Below are positions 44,798 through 53,557 of a stretch of DNA of 64,000 nt, piece after piece; positions within the stretch are counted from its first letter, which is position 1; every line of letters starts with the position of its first letter. The translations under genes were made by a program, and so were the position numbers. Location of the stretch: positions 1 through 64,000 of the forward strand of contig CAVQKQ010000019.1 of assembly GCA_963713085.1 (NCBI GenBank), written 5' to 3'. Origin of the DNA: PFJX01 sp963713085 (GTDB lineage: Bacteria; Pseudomonadota; Gammaproteobacteria; Burkholderiales; Thiobacillaceae). The notes below the pieces were generated by a model. It had not been told where the DNA came from. It worked only from the letters and a program-made list of their open reading frames with translations, and did no database searches.

Positions 44798-46219
44798 ATG
44801 GCTGTGAAGACCTACAACGCTGGCGTGAAGGAATACCGCCAGACTTACTGGACCCCCGATTACACCCCGCTGGATACCGACATCCTGGCCTGCTTCAAGA
44901 TCACTCCCCAGCCGGGCGTGCCGCGTGAGGAAGTGGCCGCCGCCGTGGCTGCCGAGTCATCAACCGGCACCTGGACCACGGTGTGGACCGACCTGCTGAC
45001 CGACCTGGACTACTACAAGGGCCGCGCCTATCGCATCGAGGACGTGCCCGGTGACGACACCTGCTTCTATGCCTTCGTGGCCTACCCCATCGACCTGTTC
45101 GAGGAAGGCTCCGTCGTCAACGTGCTGACCTCTCTGGTCGGCAACGTGTTCGGCTTCAAGGCCCTGCGCGCCTTGCGCCTGGAAGACGTGCGCTTCCCCA
45201 TCGCCTACGTGAAGACCTGCGGCGGCCCGCCCAACGGCATTCAGGTCGAGCGCGACAAGATGAACAAGTATGGCCGTCCGCTGCTTGGCTGCACCATCAA
45301 GCCCAAGCTGGGCTTGTCCGCCAAGAACTACGGCCGCGCGGTCTACGAGTGCCTGCGTGGCGGTCTGGACTTCACCAAGGACGACGAGAACGTCAACAGC
45401 CAGCCCTTCATGCGTTGGCGCGACCGTTTCGCCTTCGTCCAGGAAGCCACCCTGAAGGCGCAGCGCGAAACCGGCGAGCGCAAGGGCCACTACCTGAACG
45501 TGACCGCCCCCACCCCGGAGGAAATGTACAAGCGCGCCGAGTTCGCCAAGGAAATCGGCGCCCCCATCATCATGCACGACTACCTGACCGGCGGCCTGAC
45601 CGCCAACACCGGCCTGGCTAACTGGTGCCGCGACAACGGCATGCTGCTGCACATCCACCGCGCCATGCACGCCGTGCTCGACCGCAACCCGCACCACGGC
45701 ATCCACTTCCGCGTTCTGACCAAGGTGCTGCGTCTGTCCGGTGGTGACCACCTGCACTCCGGCACCGTCGTCGGCAAGTTGGAAGGCGACCGCGAAGCGA
45801 CCCTGGGCTGGATCGACACCATGCGTGACGAAGTCATCAAGGAAGACCGCAGCCGCGGCCTGTTCTTCGAGCAGAACTGGGGTTCCATGCCCGGTGTGCT
45901 GCCGGTCGCTTCCGGTGGCATCCACGTCTGGCACATGCCCGCGCTGGTCTCCATCTTCGGTGACGACTCGGTGCTGCAGTTCGGTGGCGGTACCCTCGGC
46001 CACCCCTGGGGCAACGCAGCCGGCGCCGCCGCCAACCGCGTCGCGCTGGAAGCCTGCGTGGAAGCGCGCAACCAGGGTCGCGCCATTGAGAAGGAAGGCA
46101 AGGACATCCTGACCACCGCCGCCGCAAACAGCCCCGAGCTGAAGATCGCCATGGAAACCTGGAAAGAGATCAAGTTCGAGTTCGACACCGTCGACAAGCT
46201 TGACGTCGCCCACAAGTGA
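44798..46219 (+). CDS. cbbL: RuBisCO large subunit, form IA
   Basis: 473 residues, full length. Catalytic features are KPKLGLSAKNYGRA (active-site Lys), GGLDFTKDDENVNSQPF (the carbamylated Lys with the Mg-binding Asp-Glu), HIHRAMHAV and SGGDHLHSGTVVGKLEGD (loop 6 Lys). It carboxylates ribulose bisphosphate in the Calvin cycle. Form IA is inferred from the sequence style and the cbbS-cbbQ-cbbO order after it. Strong ribosome site. Codon use is highly biased, as expected for an abundant protein. Confidence 0.97.
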   Translation: MAVKTYNAGVKEYRQTYWTPDYTPLDTDILACFKITPQPGVPREEVAAAVAAESSTGTWTTVWTDLLTDLDYYKGRAYRIEDVPGDDTCFYAFVAYPIDLFEEGSVVNVLTSLVGNVFGFKALRALRLEDVRFPIAYVKTCGGPPNGIQVERDKMNKYGRPLLGCTIKPKLGLSAKNYGRAVYECLRGGLDFTKDDENVNSQPFMRWRDRFAFVQEATLKAQRETGERKGHYLNVTAPTPEEMYKRAEFAKEIGAPIIMHDYLTGGLTANTGLANWCRDNGMLLHIHRAMHAVLDRNPHHGIHFRVLTKVLRLSGGDHLHSGTVVGKLEGDREATLGWIDTMRDEVIKEDRSRGLFFEQNWGSMPGVLPVASGGIHVWHMPALVSIFGDDSVLQFGGGTLGHPWGNAAGAAANRVALEACVEARNQGRAIEKEGKDILTTAAANSPELKIAMETWKEIKFEFDTVDKLDVAHK

Positions 46220-46271
46220 CATCGCGGCATAGCCGCGATGTCATCCCGGAGCGCCCTTGCGCGTCCGGGAT
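46218..46271 (+). other. two hairpins between cbbL and cbbS
   Basis: Hairpin 1: GACATCGCGGC pairs with GCCGCGATGTC over a 3-base loop (46218-46242) and includes part of the cbbL stop codon. Hairpin 2: ATCCCGGA and TCCGGGAT with inner GCGC/GCGC (46243-46271). No T-run follows, so these are more likely mRNA-stability or processing elements than terminators. They could adjust large- versus small-subunit mRNA. Confidence 0.65.
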
Positions 46272-46298
46272 CCGGAACCCAATCTGAAAGGAAATGAA

Positions 46299-46655
46299 AT
46301 GTCTGAAGTGATGGATTACAAAAGCCGTCTGAGCGACCCCGCCAGCCGCAAGTTCGAGACCTTCTCCTACCTCCCCGCCATGGATGCCGGCAACATCAAG
46401 AAGCAGGTCGAGTATCTGGTCAAGAAGGGCTGGAACCCCGCCATCGAGCACACCGAGCCCGAGCACATGATGGATTCCTACTGGTACATGTGGAAGCTGC
46501 CGATGTTCGGCGAAACCGATGTCAATGTGGTGCTGGCCGAGGCCGAAGCCTGCCACAAGGCCAATCCCAACAACCATGTGCGTCTGGTCGGCTACGACAA
46601 CTTCAAGCAGTCGCAAGGCGCGGCCATGGTGATCTTCCGCGGCAAGACGGTTTAA
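46299..46655 (+). CDS. cbbS: RuBisCO small subunit, form IA
   Basis: 118 residues from ATG 46299 (MSEVMDYKSRLSDPASRKFE), after GAAAGGAAATGAA; an upstream in-frame GTG at 46257 lies inside the hairpin and is rejected. Conserved segments are ETFSYLPAMDAGNIKKQVEY, SYWYMWKLPMFGETD and VRLVGYDNFKQSQGAAMVIF. It forms the L8S8 enzyme with CbbL. Confidence 0.96.
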   Translation: MSEVMDYKSRLSDPASRKFETFSYLPAMDAGNIKKQVEYLVKKGWNPAIEHTEPEHMMDSYWYMWKLPMFGETDVNVVLAEAEACHKANPNNHVRLVGYDNFKQSQGAAMVIFRGKTV

Positions 46656-46682
46656 GTCTGCGCGGCGGTTAGCGGTATCTGG

Positions 46683-46717
46683 CCCCCGCTGCGCGCCAAG
46701 CGTGGTGGGGGTTTTTG
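46683..46717 (+). terminator. probable terminator or attenuator after cbbS
   Basis: CCCCC (46683-46687) pairs with GGGGG (46707-46711), with further G-C and G-U pairs inside, followed by TTTTTGTTT. It would lower transcription into cbbQ and cbbO, which are needed in much smaller amounts. Confidence 0.55.
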
Positions 46718-46805
46718 TTTACGTGATTGGTTTACCGACGAATACGGCGCGCATGAATTCGCGCGTTATTCGTGGACAAATCTGCGTCTTCATCAAGGAG
46801 CCCCC

Positions 46806-47609
46806 ATGAGCAATATCGTCGATCAATACCGCATCACCGAGGAACCCTACTATCGCGCCGTAGCCGATGAGGTGGAACTGTATGAAGCCGCCTACTCCGT
46901 GCGCATGCCCATGATGCTCAAGGGCCCCACCGGTTGCGGCAAGACCCGTTTTGTCGAGTACATGGCGCACAAGCTGGGAAAGCCGCTGATCACCGTGGCC
47001 TGTAACGAGGACATGACCGCCTCCGATCTGGTCGGCCGCTTCCTGCTCTCCGCCTCCGGTACCGAATGGCAGGATGGCCCTTTGGCCATCGCTGCCCGTT
47101 ATGGCGCCATCTGCTACCTGGACGAGGTGGTGGAAGCGCGCCAGGACACCACCGTGGTGATCCACCCACTGACCGACAACCGCCGCGTGCTGCCGCTGGA
47201 GAAGAAGGGCGAACTGGTCCATGCCCACCCCGACTTCCAGATTGTGATTTCCTACAACCCCGGCTATCAGAGCCTGATGAAGGATCTCAAGCAGTCCACC
47301 AAGCAGCGTTTCGGCGGCCTCGACTTCACCTATCCCGAGCATGCCATCGAGACTGAGATCGTGGTGCATGAGTCCGGCGCCAATGCCGAGGTCGCCGGAA
47401 AACTGGTCTCCATCGCCGAGCGTTCGCGCAACCTCAAGGGCCATGGCCTGGACGAGGGCATGTCCACCCGCATGCTGATCTACGCCGGCAGCCTGATCGC
47501 CAAGGGAGTGAATCCGCAGGCCGCCTGCCGCGTCGCGCTGGTGCGCCCGATTACCGATGATCCCGACATGCGCGACGCGCTGGATGCGGCGGTGACCACG
47601 TTCTTTTGA
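46806..47609 (+). CDS. cbbQ: CbbQ, MoxR-type AAA+ ATPase of the RuBisCO activase
   Basis: 267 residues. Walker A is MLKGPTGCGKTRFVEY, Walker B ICYLDEVVEARQD, sensor region FQIVISYNPGYQS. Family knowledge: CbbQ hexamers with CbbO remodel inhibited form IA/II RuBisCO by ATP hydrolysis. AAGGAG lies five bases before the start. cbbO follows 75 bases later. Confidence 0.95.
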   Translation: MSNIVDQYRITEEPYYRAVADEVELYEAAYSVRMPMMLKGPTGCGKTRFVEYMAHKLGKPLITVACNEDMTASDLVGRFLLSASGTEWQDGPLAIAARYGAICYLDEVVEARQDTTVVIHPLTDNRRVLPLEKKGELVHAHPDFQIVISYNPGYQSLMKDLKQSTKQRFGGLDFTYPEHAIETEIVVHESGANAEVAGKLVSIAERSRNLKGHGLDEGMSTRMLIYAGSLIAKGVNPQAACRVALVRPITDDPDMRDALDAAVTTFF

Positions 47610-47684
47610 AAGTAGGCAGCAATCAGTGATATCAGTCGGCAGCTTTTTCTGCCGACAGCCTACTGCCAACTGAGGACTTGAATC

Positions 47685-50042
47685 ATGTCGATCAATCTCG
47701 CTGACTACGCCGAACTGCTGGAAGACCTGTCACCGCACAGCCAGGCGGCACTGCAGGCCAACTGGCACGAGGCGACCAAGGTGTTCTCGCCGCGCGGCCT
47801 GGACAATTACCTGAAGGGCGCGTCCGCGATCCGCGGGCTGGGAAAAGGCGACTCGCTGGTGGAAACCTGGATCGAGGAAGCGCCCATGGTGGCCAAGGAA
47901 GTGGGCGAGGACGTGGTCGGCGACCTCGCCACCGCCTCCCTCGAACTGGCTTCCAGGACCTCGGGCGCGGTGATCGAATTGCTGCTCGCCACCTCGGCCA
48001 CCGCTGCCAATCGGCTGGGCGATGCCGAGTTGTTCCTCAAGTATCTGCAGTTCATCAACACCCTCATCGCGCAGGCGCCGCGCGGCGTGCGCCCGATGCT
48101 GGACAAGCTGGAAGTGCTGTTCCAACAGCTCACGCTCGGCGGCCTGCGCCGCTGGGCCCTGTGGGGGGCGCATGCGCACCGTACCAACTATGAAGAGCAG
48201 ATCAGGTATTTCAGCCTTGATTCGAAAGAATCGCTGGCGATGCTGCAGAAGGAGCGCAAGGGCACCTTGCTGGTGGACGTGCAGCGCCGCATCAACATGT
48301 ATCTGCGCGCCTTGTGGGCGCGCGACTTCTTCATGCGCCCGACTTCGGGCGACTTCGAGTCGCGCGAGGGCTATCGCCCCTACATCGAGGACTACCTGCT
48401 GCACCTGCCGGATGCCTTCGACGACTTCGCGCCCGAGGGCCTCGAGCCGGTGAATGGCCTGGAACTGTATCGCGCCACTGCCGCGCACTGCGCCGCCCAT
48501 GTGGTGGAAACGAAGCAGCCTATTTCCGCCGAGGCGCTCAACCCCATGCAGATGGCGGTCATTTCGGTCATCGAGGATGCGCGGGTGGAAGCGCTCTCCA
48601 TCCGCCGCTTTCCCGGCCTGAAGCAACTCTGGAGCAGGTTGCACACGGCCACGCCGGACATGAGCGTAAGCGTGGGCGACTACCTCAACCGCCTGGCGCG
48701 CGCCCTGCTGGACGAAAGCTATCGGGATGACGACGCCTGGATTCTTGAAGCACGCGCCTTGTTCGCCAGCGCTCAGGATCGGCTCGACACCAATGTCACG
48801 TCCTGGGAAATCGGCGTACAACTGGCGCACAGCCTGACTGGCAAGAAGATCGCCTTCAACTCGCGCACCGATCTGCTCAACGCACCCTACCGCGACGACA
48901 ACCGCTACTTCTGGGAATTCGAGGAATTCGATTTCAACAAGGCAGCCGGCGCCGGTTACGAGTCTATCAAGCAGGTACGCAAGTACGTGAGCGTGATGGT
49001 GATGGCCAACGAGATCGACGTGGAAACCGCCGGCGACGATGCCGATGAAATCTGGGTGTTGGGTACCGAGCTGTTCCCCTACGAGAATATCGGCGACGAG
49101 AGTGGGGGCAAGAGCTTCAACGAGCTGGAAGGCAAGGAGGCTGTCTCAGATCCCTTCCACTACTCGGAGTGGGACTACCAGATCCAGCTGGAACGACCGG
49201 CCTGGGTCACGGTGCTGGAAAAGCGCGCCAAGTCCGGCGACCTGCAGATCATCGATGCCATCACCGCCCAGTACAAGCGCGAGATCCATCGCATGAAATT
49301 CCTGCTGGACGCCATGCAGCCCCAGGGTGTGCAGCGCATCCGCAAGCTGGAGGACGGCGATGAGATCGATATCAATGCCGCCATCAGCAGTTTCACCGAC
49401 ATCCGCCTGGGCAACCAGCCGGACCCCCGCATCATGATGCGCTCAGTGCGCAAGGTTCGGGACTTCTCCATCCTGGTGCTGCTGGACCTGTCCGAGTCCA
49501 CCAACGACAAGGTACAGGACCAGGAATACTCGGTACGCGAACTTACCCAGCAGGCCTGCGTGTTGTTGGCCGATGCCATCGACAAGGTGGGCGACCCCTT
49601 CGCCATCCACGGTTTCTGTTCCGACGGCCGCCATGATGTCGAGTACTACCGATTCAAGGACTTCGACCAGCACTGGGACGAGGTGCCCAAAGCGAAGCTC
49701 GCCGGCATGACCGGCCAGCTCTCCACCCGCATGGGCGCGGCCATTCGCCATGCCGGCCATCACCTGCAACTGCAACGCTCTGCCAAGAAGCTGCTTATTG
49801 TCATCACCGACGGTGAGCCGGCTGATGTGGACGTGCGCGACCCCCAGTACCTGCGCATGGACACCAAGAAGGCGGTGGAAGAGGTGGCCAAATTCGGCGT
49901 CACCACCTATTGCATGAGCCTGGACCCACGGGCGGATAATTACGTCTCACGCATCTTCGGACAGAAGAACTACATGGTCGTCGATCATGTGCAGCGGCTG
50001 CCGGAAAAGTTGCCGCTCCTTTACGCCGGCCTCACTCGATAG
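47685..50042 (+). CDS. cbbO: CbbO, vWA-domain adaptor of the RuBisCO activase
   Basis: 785 residues. A long helical N-terminal region (about 1-550) is followed by a C-terminal von Willebrand A domain with an intact MIDAS (LVLLDLSESTNDKVQDQEYS, later GAAIRHAGHHLQLQRSAKKL and ITDGEPADVD). It binds CbbQ and recognises RuBisCO. Ribosome site GAGGA before ATG 47685. Confidence 0.95.
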   Translation: MSINLADYAELLEDLSPHSQAALQANWHEATKVFSPRGLDNYLKGASAIRGLGKGDSLVETWIEEAPMVAKEVGEDVVGDLATASLELASRTSGAVIELLLATSATAANRLGDAELFLKYLQFINTLIAQAPRGVRPMLDKLEVLFQQLTLGGLRRWALWGAHAHRTNYEEQIRYFSLDSKESLAMLQKERKGTLLVDVQRRINMYLRALWARDFFMRPTSGDFESREGYRPYIEDYLLHLPDAFDDFAPEGLEPVNGLELYRATAAHCAAHVVETKQPISAEALNPMQMAVISVIEDARVEALSIRRFPGLKQLWSRLHTATPDMSVSVGDYLNRLARALLDESYRDDDAWILEARALFASAQDRLDTNVTSWEIGVQLAHSLTGKKIAFNSRTDLLNAPYRDDNRYFWEFEEFDFNKAAGAGYESIKQVRKYVSVMVMANEIDVETAGDDADEIWVLGTELFPYENIGDESGGKSFNELEGKEAVSDPFHYSEWDYQIQLERPAWVTVLEKRAKSGDLQIIDAITAQYKREIHRMKFLLDAMQPQGVQRIRKLEDGDEIDINAAISSFTDIRLGNQPDPRIMMRSVRKVRDFSILVLLDLSESTNDKVQDQEYSVRELTQQACVLLADAIDKVGDPFAIHGFCSDGRHDVEYYRFKDFDQHWDEVPKAKLAGMTGQLSTRMGAAIRHAGHHLQLQRSAKKLLIVITDGEPADVDVRDPQYLRMDTKKAVEEVAKFGVTTYCMSLDPRADNYVSRIFGQKNYMVVDHVQRLPEKLPLLYAGLTR

Positions 50043-50051
50043 AAACGGACT

Positions 50052-50348
50052 ATGCAAAACACTTACCCTGGTCTTCATAACGACAAACATGGCATCACCC
50101 AGCTCGGCCGCATCGTCCTCGACGGCTGGCTGTTCGGACTGATTCCGGAAACGGAAGACTGCGCCGGCTGGGAAATCGGCCGCATGCAGGGCCTGATGGA
50201 GCGCGTGCAGAACGAGTGGGACAAATACGCCAGCCTCCCCAGCCACCTGCCGCCAGAGCTGCGCCAGCGCCACACGGAACTGTATGAGCGCGCCATTGCC
50301 GCGGCGCGTGCCAAAGGCTGGAACCCGGAACTGGGCGAGGACGACTGA
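50052..50348 (+). CDS. small protein downstream of cbbO, function unknown
   Basis: 98 residues starting nine bases after the cbbO stop, so likely in the same operon. Visible parts are THE NTYPGLHNDKHGITQLGRIV segment, LDGWLFGLIPETEDCAGWEI and a Glu/Arg-rich helix LRQRHTELYERAIAAARAKG. No catalytic motif. It may be an accessory factor for CbbQO or a regulator; I do not recognise it. Confidence 0.7.
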   Translation: MQNTYPGLHNDKHGITQLGRIVLDGWLFGLIPETEDCAGWEIGRMQGLMERVQNEWDKYASLPSHLPPELRQRHTELYERAIAAARAKGWNPELGEDD

Positions 50349-50435
50349 ACGCGCAGCTGGGGGCCGTGCAGCACCGTGCTTCATAATGGCCCCTTGAGTC
50401 ATCTCCTACCGGCGACTTGAGTCGCTTCTACCGCA

Positions 50436-51647
50436 ATGGCCGCCCACACCTTTTTTCTTCACTTGATGATCATCCTGATCGCCGCCCGCCTGTTCGGCGA
50501 GTTGGCGGGTCGGCTGCGGGCGCCGCCGGTGATCGGCGAGCTGCTGGCCGGGGTGGTGGTGGGCCCCAGCCTGCTGGGCTGGATTCCCCTGGACGAGGTG
50601 ATCAAGCTGCTGGCGGAGATCGGCATCATCCTGCTGCTGTTCGAGGTGGGCCTGGAGACCGACATGGGCAAGCTCATGCAGGCCGGCCGGCGCGCCAGCC
50701 TGGTGGCCCTGAGCGGATTCACGCTGCCCTTCCTGTTCGGTTTCGCCCTGGCCTACTGGGCCTTCGACCTGAGTCTGCTGGTGTCCCTGTTCGTGGGCGG
50801 CACCCTTACCGCCACCAGCATCGGCATCACCATCCGGGCACTGACCGACCTGAAGCGCCAGAACAGCATGGAAGGCCAGGTGGTGCTGGGGGCGGCCGTG
50901 CTGGACGACATCATGGGGGTGGTGCTGCTGGCCCTGCTTTACGAATTTTCCACCAGCGGCGGCGTGAACCTGCCCAACGCCGGCAAGGTGATCCTGTTCG
51001 TGGTGGTGTTCTTCCTGCTCGCCCCGGCCCTGGCCAAGTTCATGTCCCTGGTCATCCGCCGGGTCGACATCAGCAGCGAGATCCCGGGGCTGATCCCCAC
51101 CACCATCGTCTCCCTGGTGCTGTTCTTCGCCTGGCTGGCCCATGCCCTGGGGGTGCCGGAACTGCTGGGCGGATTCGCCGCCGGCCTGGCTTTGTCACGG
51201 CGCTTCTTCCTGCCCTTCGGCATCGCCCTGAAGACCGACCCGGATTTCGCCCATCGCATCGAAACCCAGATGCGGCCCATCGTCCACCTGTTCACGCCCA
51301 TCTTCTTCGTCACCGTGGGCCTGTCCCTCAACCTGCACGAGATCGACTGGGGTTCCGCCTTCATCTGGCTGTTCTCGCTCAGCATGCTGCTGGTGGCCGT
51401 TCTGGGCAAGGTGCTGGGGGCCATGCTGCTCAAGGAAAGCTGGCTGAACCGCCTGCTTATCGGCGTGGCCATGGTACCCCGTGGCGAGGTGGGCCTGATC
51501 TTCGCCGAGCTGGGCCGGGCCTCCGGCATCTTCTCCAACGAGATCTACGCCGGCATGCTCATGGTGGTGGCCTTCACCACCCTGATGGCCCCCTTCGCCC
51601 TCAAGGCCCTGTACCAGCGCCAGCCCGCCGCATCCCCGCAGATGTAA
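50436..51647 (+). CDS. CPA2-type cation/proton antiporter (KefB-like)
   Basis: 403 residues with about twelve helices. The Asp-Asp motif of the transport site is in VVLGAAVLDDIMGVVLLALL; other family blocks are GELLAGVVVGPSLLGW and RGEVGLIFAELGRASGIF. No C-terminal RCK/TrkA-N domain, so it ends after the membrane part. Probably exchanges K+ or Na+ for H+. A PsiE-like gene follows 77 bases later. Confidence 0.88.
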   Translation: MAAHTFFLHLMIILIAARLFGELAGRLRAPPVIGELLAGVVVGPSLLGWIPLDEVIKLLAEIGIILLLFEVGLETDMGKLMQAGRRASLVALSGFTLPFLFGFALAYWAFDLSLLVSLFVGGTLTATSIGITIRALTDLKRQNSMEGQVVLGAAVLDDIMGVVLLALLYEFSTSGGVNLPNAGKVILFVVVFFLLAPALAKFMSLVIRRVDISSEIPGLIPTTIVSLVLFFAWLAHALGVPELLGGFAAGLALSRRFFLPFGIALKTDPDFAHRIETQMRPIVHLFTPIFFVTVGLSLNLHEIDWGSAFIWLFSLSMLLVAVLGKVLGAMLLKESWLNRLLIGVAMVPRGEVGLIFAELGRASGIFSNEIYAGMLMVVAFTTLMAPFALKALYQRQPAASPQM

Positions 51648-51724
51648 GCCCCTGGAAAAGCGGCGGCGGAGCAGGCATGCTTGCGTCCGTTACTCGAACC
51701 CGCCGTCCCGCCAGGAGGAGTGCC

Positions 51725-52123
51725 ATGCGCCAGAACGCCCTGACCCACCATGCCCAGACCGTGCTCGACTTCATCGAATATGCGGGCCTGACGGTGATCA
51801 CCATCGCCACCGTGGTGGCGGCCATGGGGGAGATTGGCAACATGCTGGCGGCGCAGCGGGTGACCCTGGCCGACCTGCTCATGCTGTTCCTGTTCCTGGA
51901 GATCCTGGCCATGGTCGGGCTCTACTTCCAGTCCGGCAAACTGCCGGTGCGCTTCCCCATCTACATCGCCATCGTCGCCCTGGCCCGCTACCTGGTGCTG
52001 GACATGAAGAACCTGGACCTGTGGCACATGATGGGCATCGCCGCCGCCATCCTGATGCTGACCCTGGCGGTGCTGGCCATCCGCTTCGGCCACGTAAAAT
52101 ATGCCTACGGCGAGCACGAATAG
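51725..52123 (+). CDS. PsiE-family membrane protein
   Basis: 132 residues from ATG 51725, after CAGGAGGAG. Four hydrophobic segments (GLTVITIATVVAAMGEIG, LLMLFLFLEILAMVGLYF, FPIYIAIVALARYLVLDM, MMGIAAAILMLTLAVLAI) match the phosphate-starvation-inducible PsiE family. Its biochemical role is not known. Confidence 0.8.
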   Translation: MRQNALTHHAQTVLDFIEYAGLTVITIATVVAAMGEIGNMLAAQRVTLADLLMLFLFLEILAMVGLYFQSGKLPVRFPIYIAIVALARYLVLDMKNLDLWHMMGIAAAILMLTLAVLAIRFGHVKYAYGEHE

Positions 52124-52142
52124 CCCGCCGTATTCCGCTTTC

Positions 52143-53300
52143 CTATCTGGCCGCGAGCCGCCACAGGGATGTGAGTTCCGCCGCCCGTGCCGCGTGGAGC
52201 GGGTCGCTGGCATCGGAAGCGCGGGGGTGATGAGGGCGTACCTCGATGCGCCCGATGACCTTCAGCCCCGCCCCATCGAATGCGGCCAGCAACTCGGTTC
52301 GTGAGCGCAGGCCCAGGTGCTCGGCGAGATCCGACAGCACCAGCCAGCCTTCGCCTTCCGGCGTCAGATGTGCCGCCAGCCCGTTGATGAAACCCAACAG
52401 CATGCGGTTGTCGGGGTCGTACACCGCGGCTTCGAGCGGAGAACTCGGGCGCGCCGGCAGCCACGGCGGATTGCAGACCACCAGCGCTGCCCGACCTTCC
52501 GGGAAGAGGTCCGCCTGGACGACCTCCACCTGGCCGGTCAACCCGAGGCGGGCGATGTTTTCGCGGGCGCACGCCAGCGCCCTGGGGTCCTGATCGGTCG
52601 CCACGATGCGGGCGATGCCCCGGCGGGCCAGAACCGCGGCCAGGACCCCGGTCCCCGTGCCGATGTCGAAGGCCAGTGCCTTAGCGGGCAGGGGCGCTTC
52701 CGCCACCAGCCCCACGTACTCGCCCCGGATCGGCGCGAACACACCGTAGTGCGGGTGGATGCGGGCGCCCAGGGCGGGAACCTCCACGCCTTTCTCGCGC
52801 CATTGGTGGGCGCCAATCAGGCCGAGCACCTCGCGCAGGGAAACCACGGAAGGACCATCGGTCGGACTGTCGGGCGGGCCGTAAGCCTCCGTGAAGGCCT
52901 GGCGCAGATCGGGCGCGCGCCGCAATGGAATCCTGTAGTCGGACTCCAGGGGCAGCAGCAGCATCCCCAGGATCCGGGCGCGCTGGGACTGCGCCAGGCG
53001 GTGCCGATGGAAGGCCTCGGTCGGCGAGAGGTCCGGATTCTTGGATGCCTTGCGCGGTTTGCGGTCTGCGCGCCGTGCCAGCGCCTGGAGCAACTGGCGC
53101 GCGTTCTGGAAATCACCGCGCCACAGCAGTGCGGTACCCTCGCAGGCCAGGCGATAGGCGACATCGGCGGTTATCTGGTCGTCGGCGACGACCACTCGCT
53201 TGGGCGGCGGATGCCCGCTCTCCGAGCGCCAACGGACCGACCGAACTTCATTCGCCTCGCTCCAGTGAAGGACTGGGTGCGGATTACCTATGCAACTCAC
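52143..53300 (-). CDS. class I SAM-dependent methyltransferase
   Basis: 385 residues from GTG 53300, chosen because GAGGAGGG stands seven bases upstream; the long open frame further upstream overlaps the next promoter. The SAM-binding motif is ALAFDIGTGTGVLAAVLARR and the catalytic NPPW motif is in LVVCNPPWLPARPSSP. This is the type that methylates a ring or amide nitrogen in RNA, DNA or protein (RlmF/RsmC/PrmC-like). The unusual N-terminal 150 residues (ADDQITADVAYRLACEGTAL) carry no domain I know. The specific target cannot be given. Confidence 0.8.
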   Translation of the reverse strand: MSCIGNPHPVLHWSEANEVRSVRWRSESGHPPPKRVVVADDQITADVAYRLACEGTALLWRGDFQNARQLLQALARRADRKPRKASKNPDLSPTEAFHRHRLAQSQRARILGMLLLPLESDYRIPLRRAPDLRQAFTEAYGPPDSPTDGPSVVSLREVLGLIGAHQWREKGVEVPALGARIHPHYGVFAPIRGEYVGLVAEAPLPAKALAFDIGTGTGVLAAVLARRGIARIVATDQDPRALACARENIARLGLTGQVEVVQADLFPEGRAALVVCNPPWLPARPSSPLEAAVYDPDNRMLLGFINGLAAHLTPEGEGWLVLSDLAEHLGLRSRTELLAAFDGAGLKVIGRIEVRPHHPRASDASDPLHAARAAELTSLWRLAAR

Positions 53301-53557
53301 GACTGCGCCCTCCTCGGGCAAGGGCGGACTGGGAGTTGGAGTATGGTCGTTTCGACGTTGGAAAGTTATGCAAAGTGAACTCGATACGCCGCTCGCGGGC
53401 TTCGGGTGGGACGGGGATACTGTCACGATGCGCATGACCGGCAGGGCGAGTGCCCCGGATGCGGCGGTCCGACGTTGGAGATGGCCAACTGCCTGTCCAG
53501 TGCGGATTGTTGCCGGATGACACTTGTATGGGCTTTTCCGGCCCGAGGAGAAATGTT

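Noticed and set aside
50417..52123. 568-residue open frame spanning antiporter and PsiE-like genes
   Set aside because: The first part is the antiporter in the wrong frame; only the end from 51725 is protein-like, with its own ribosome site.
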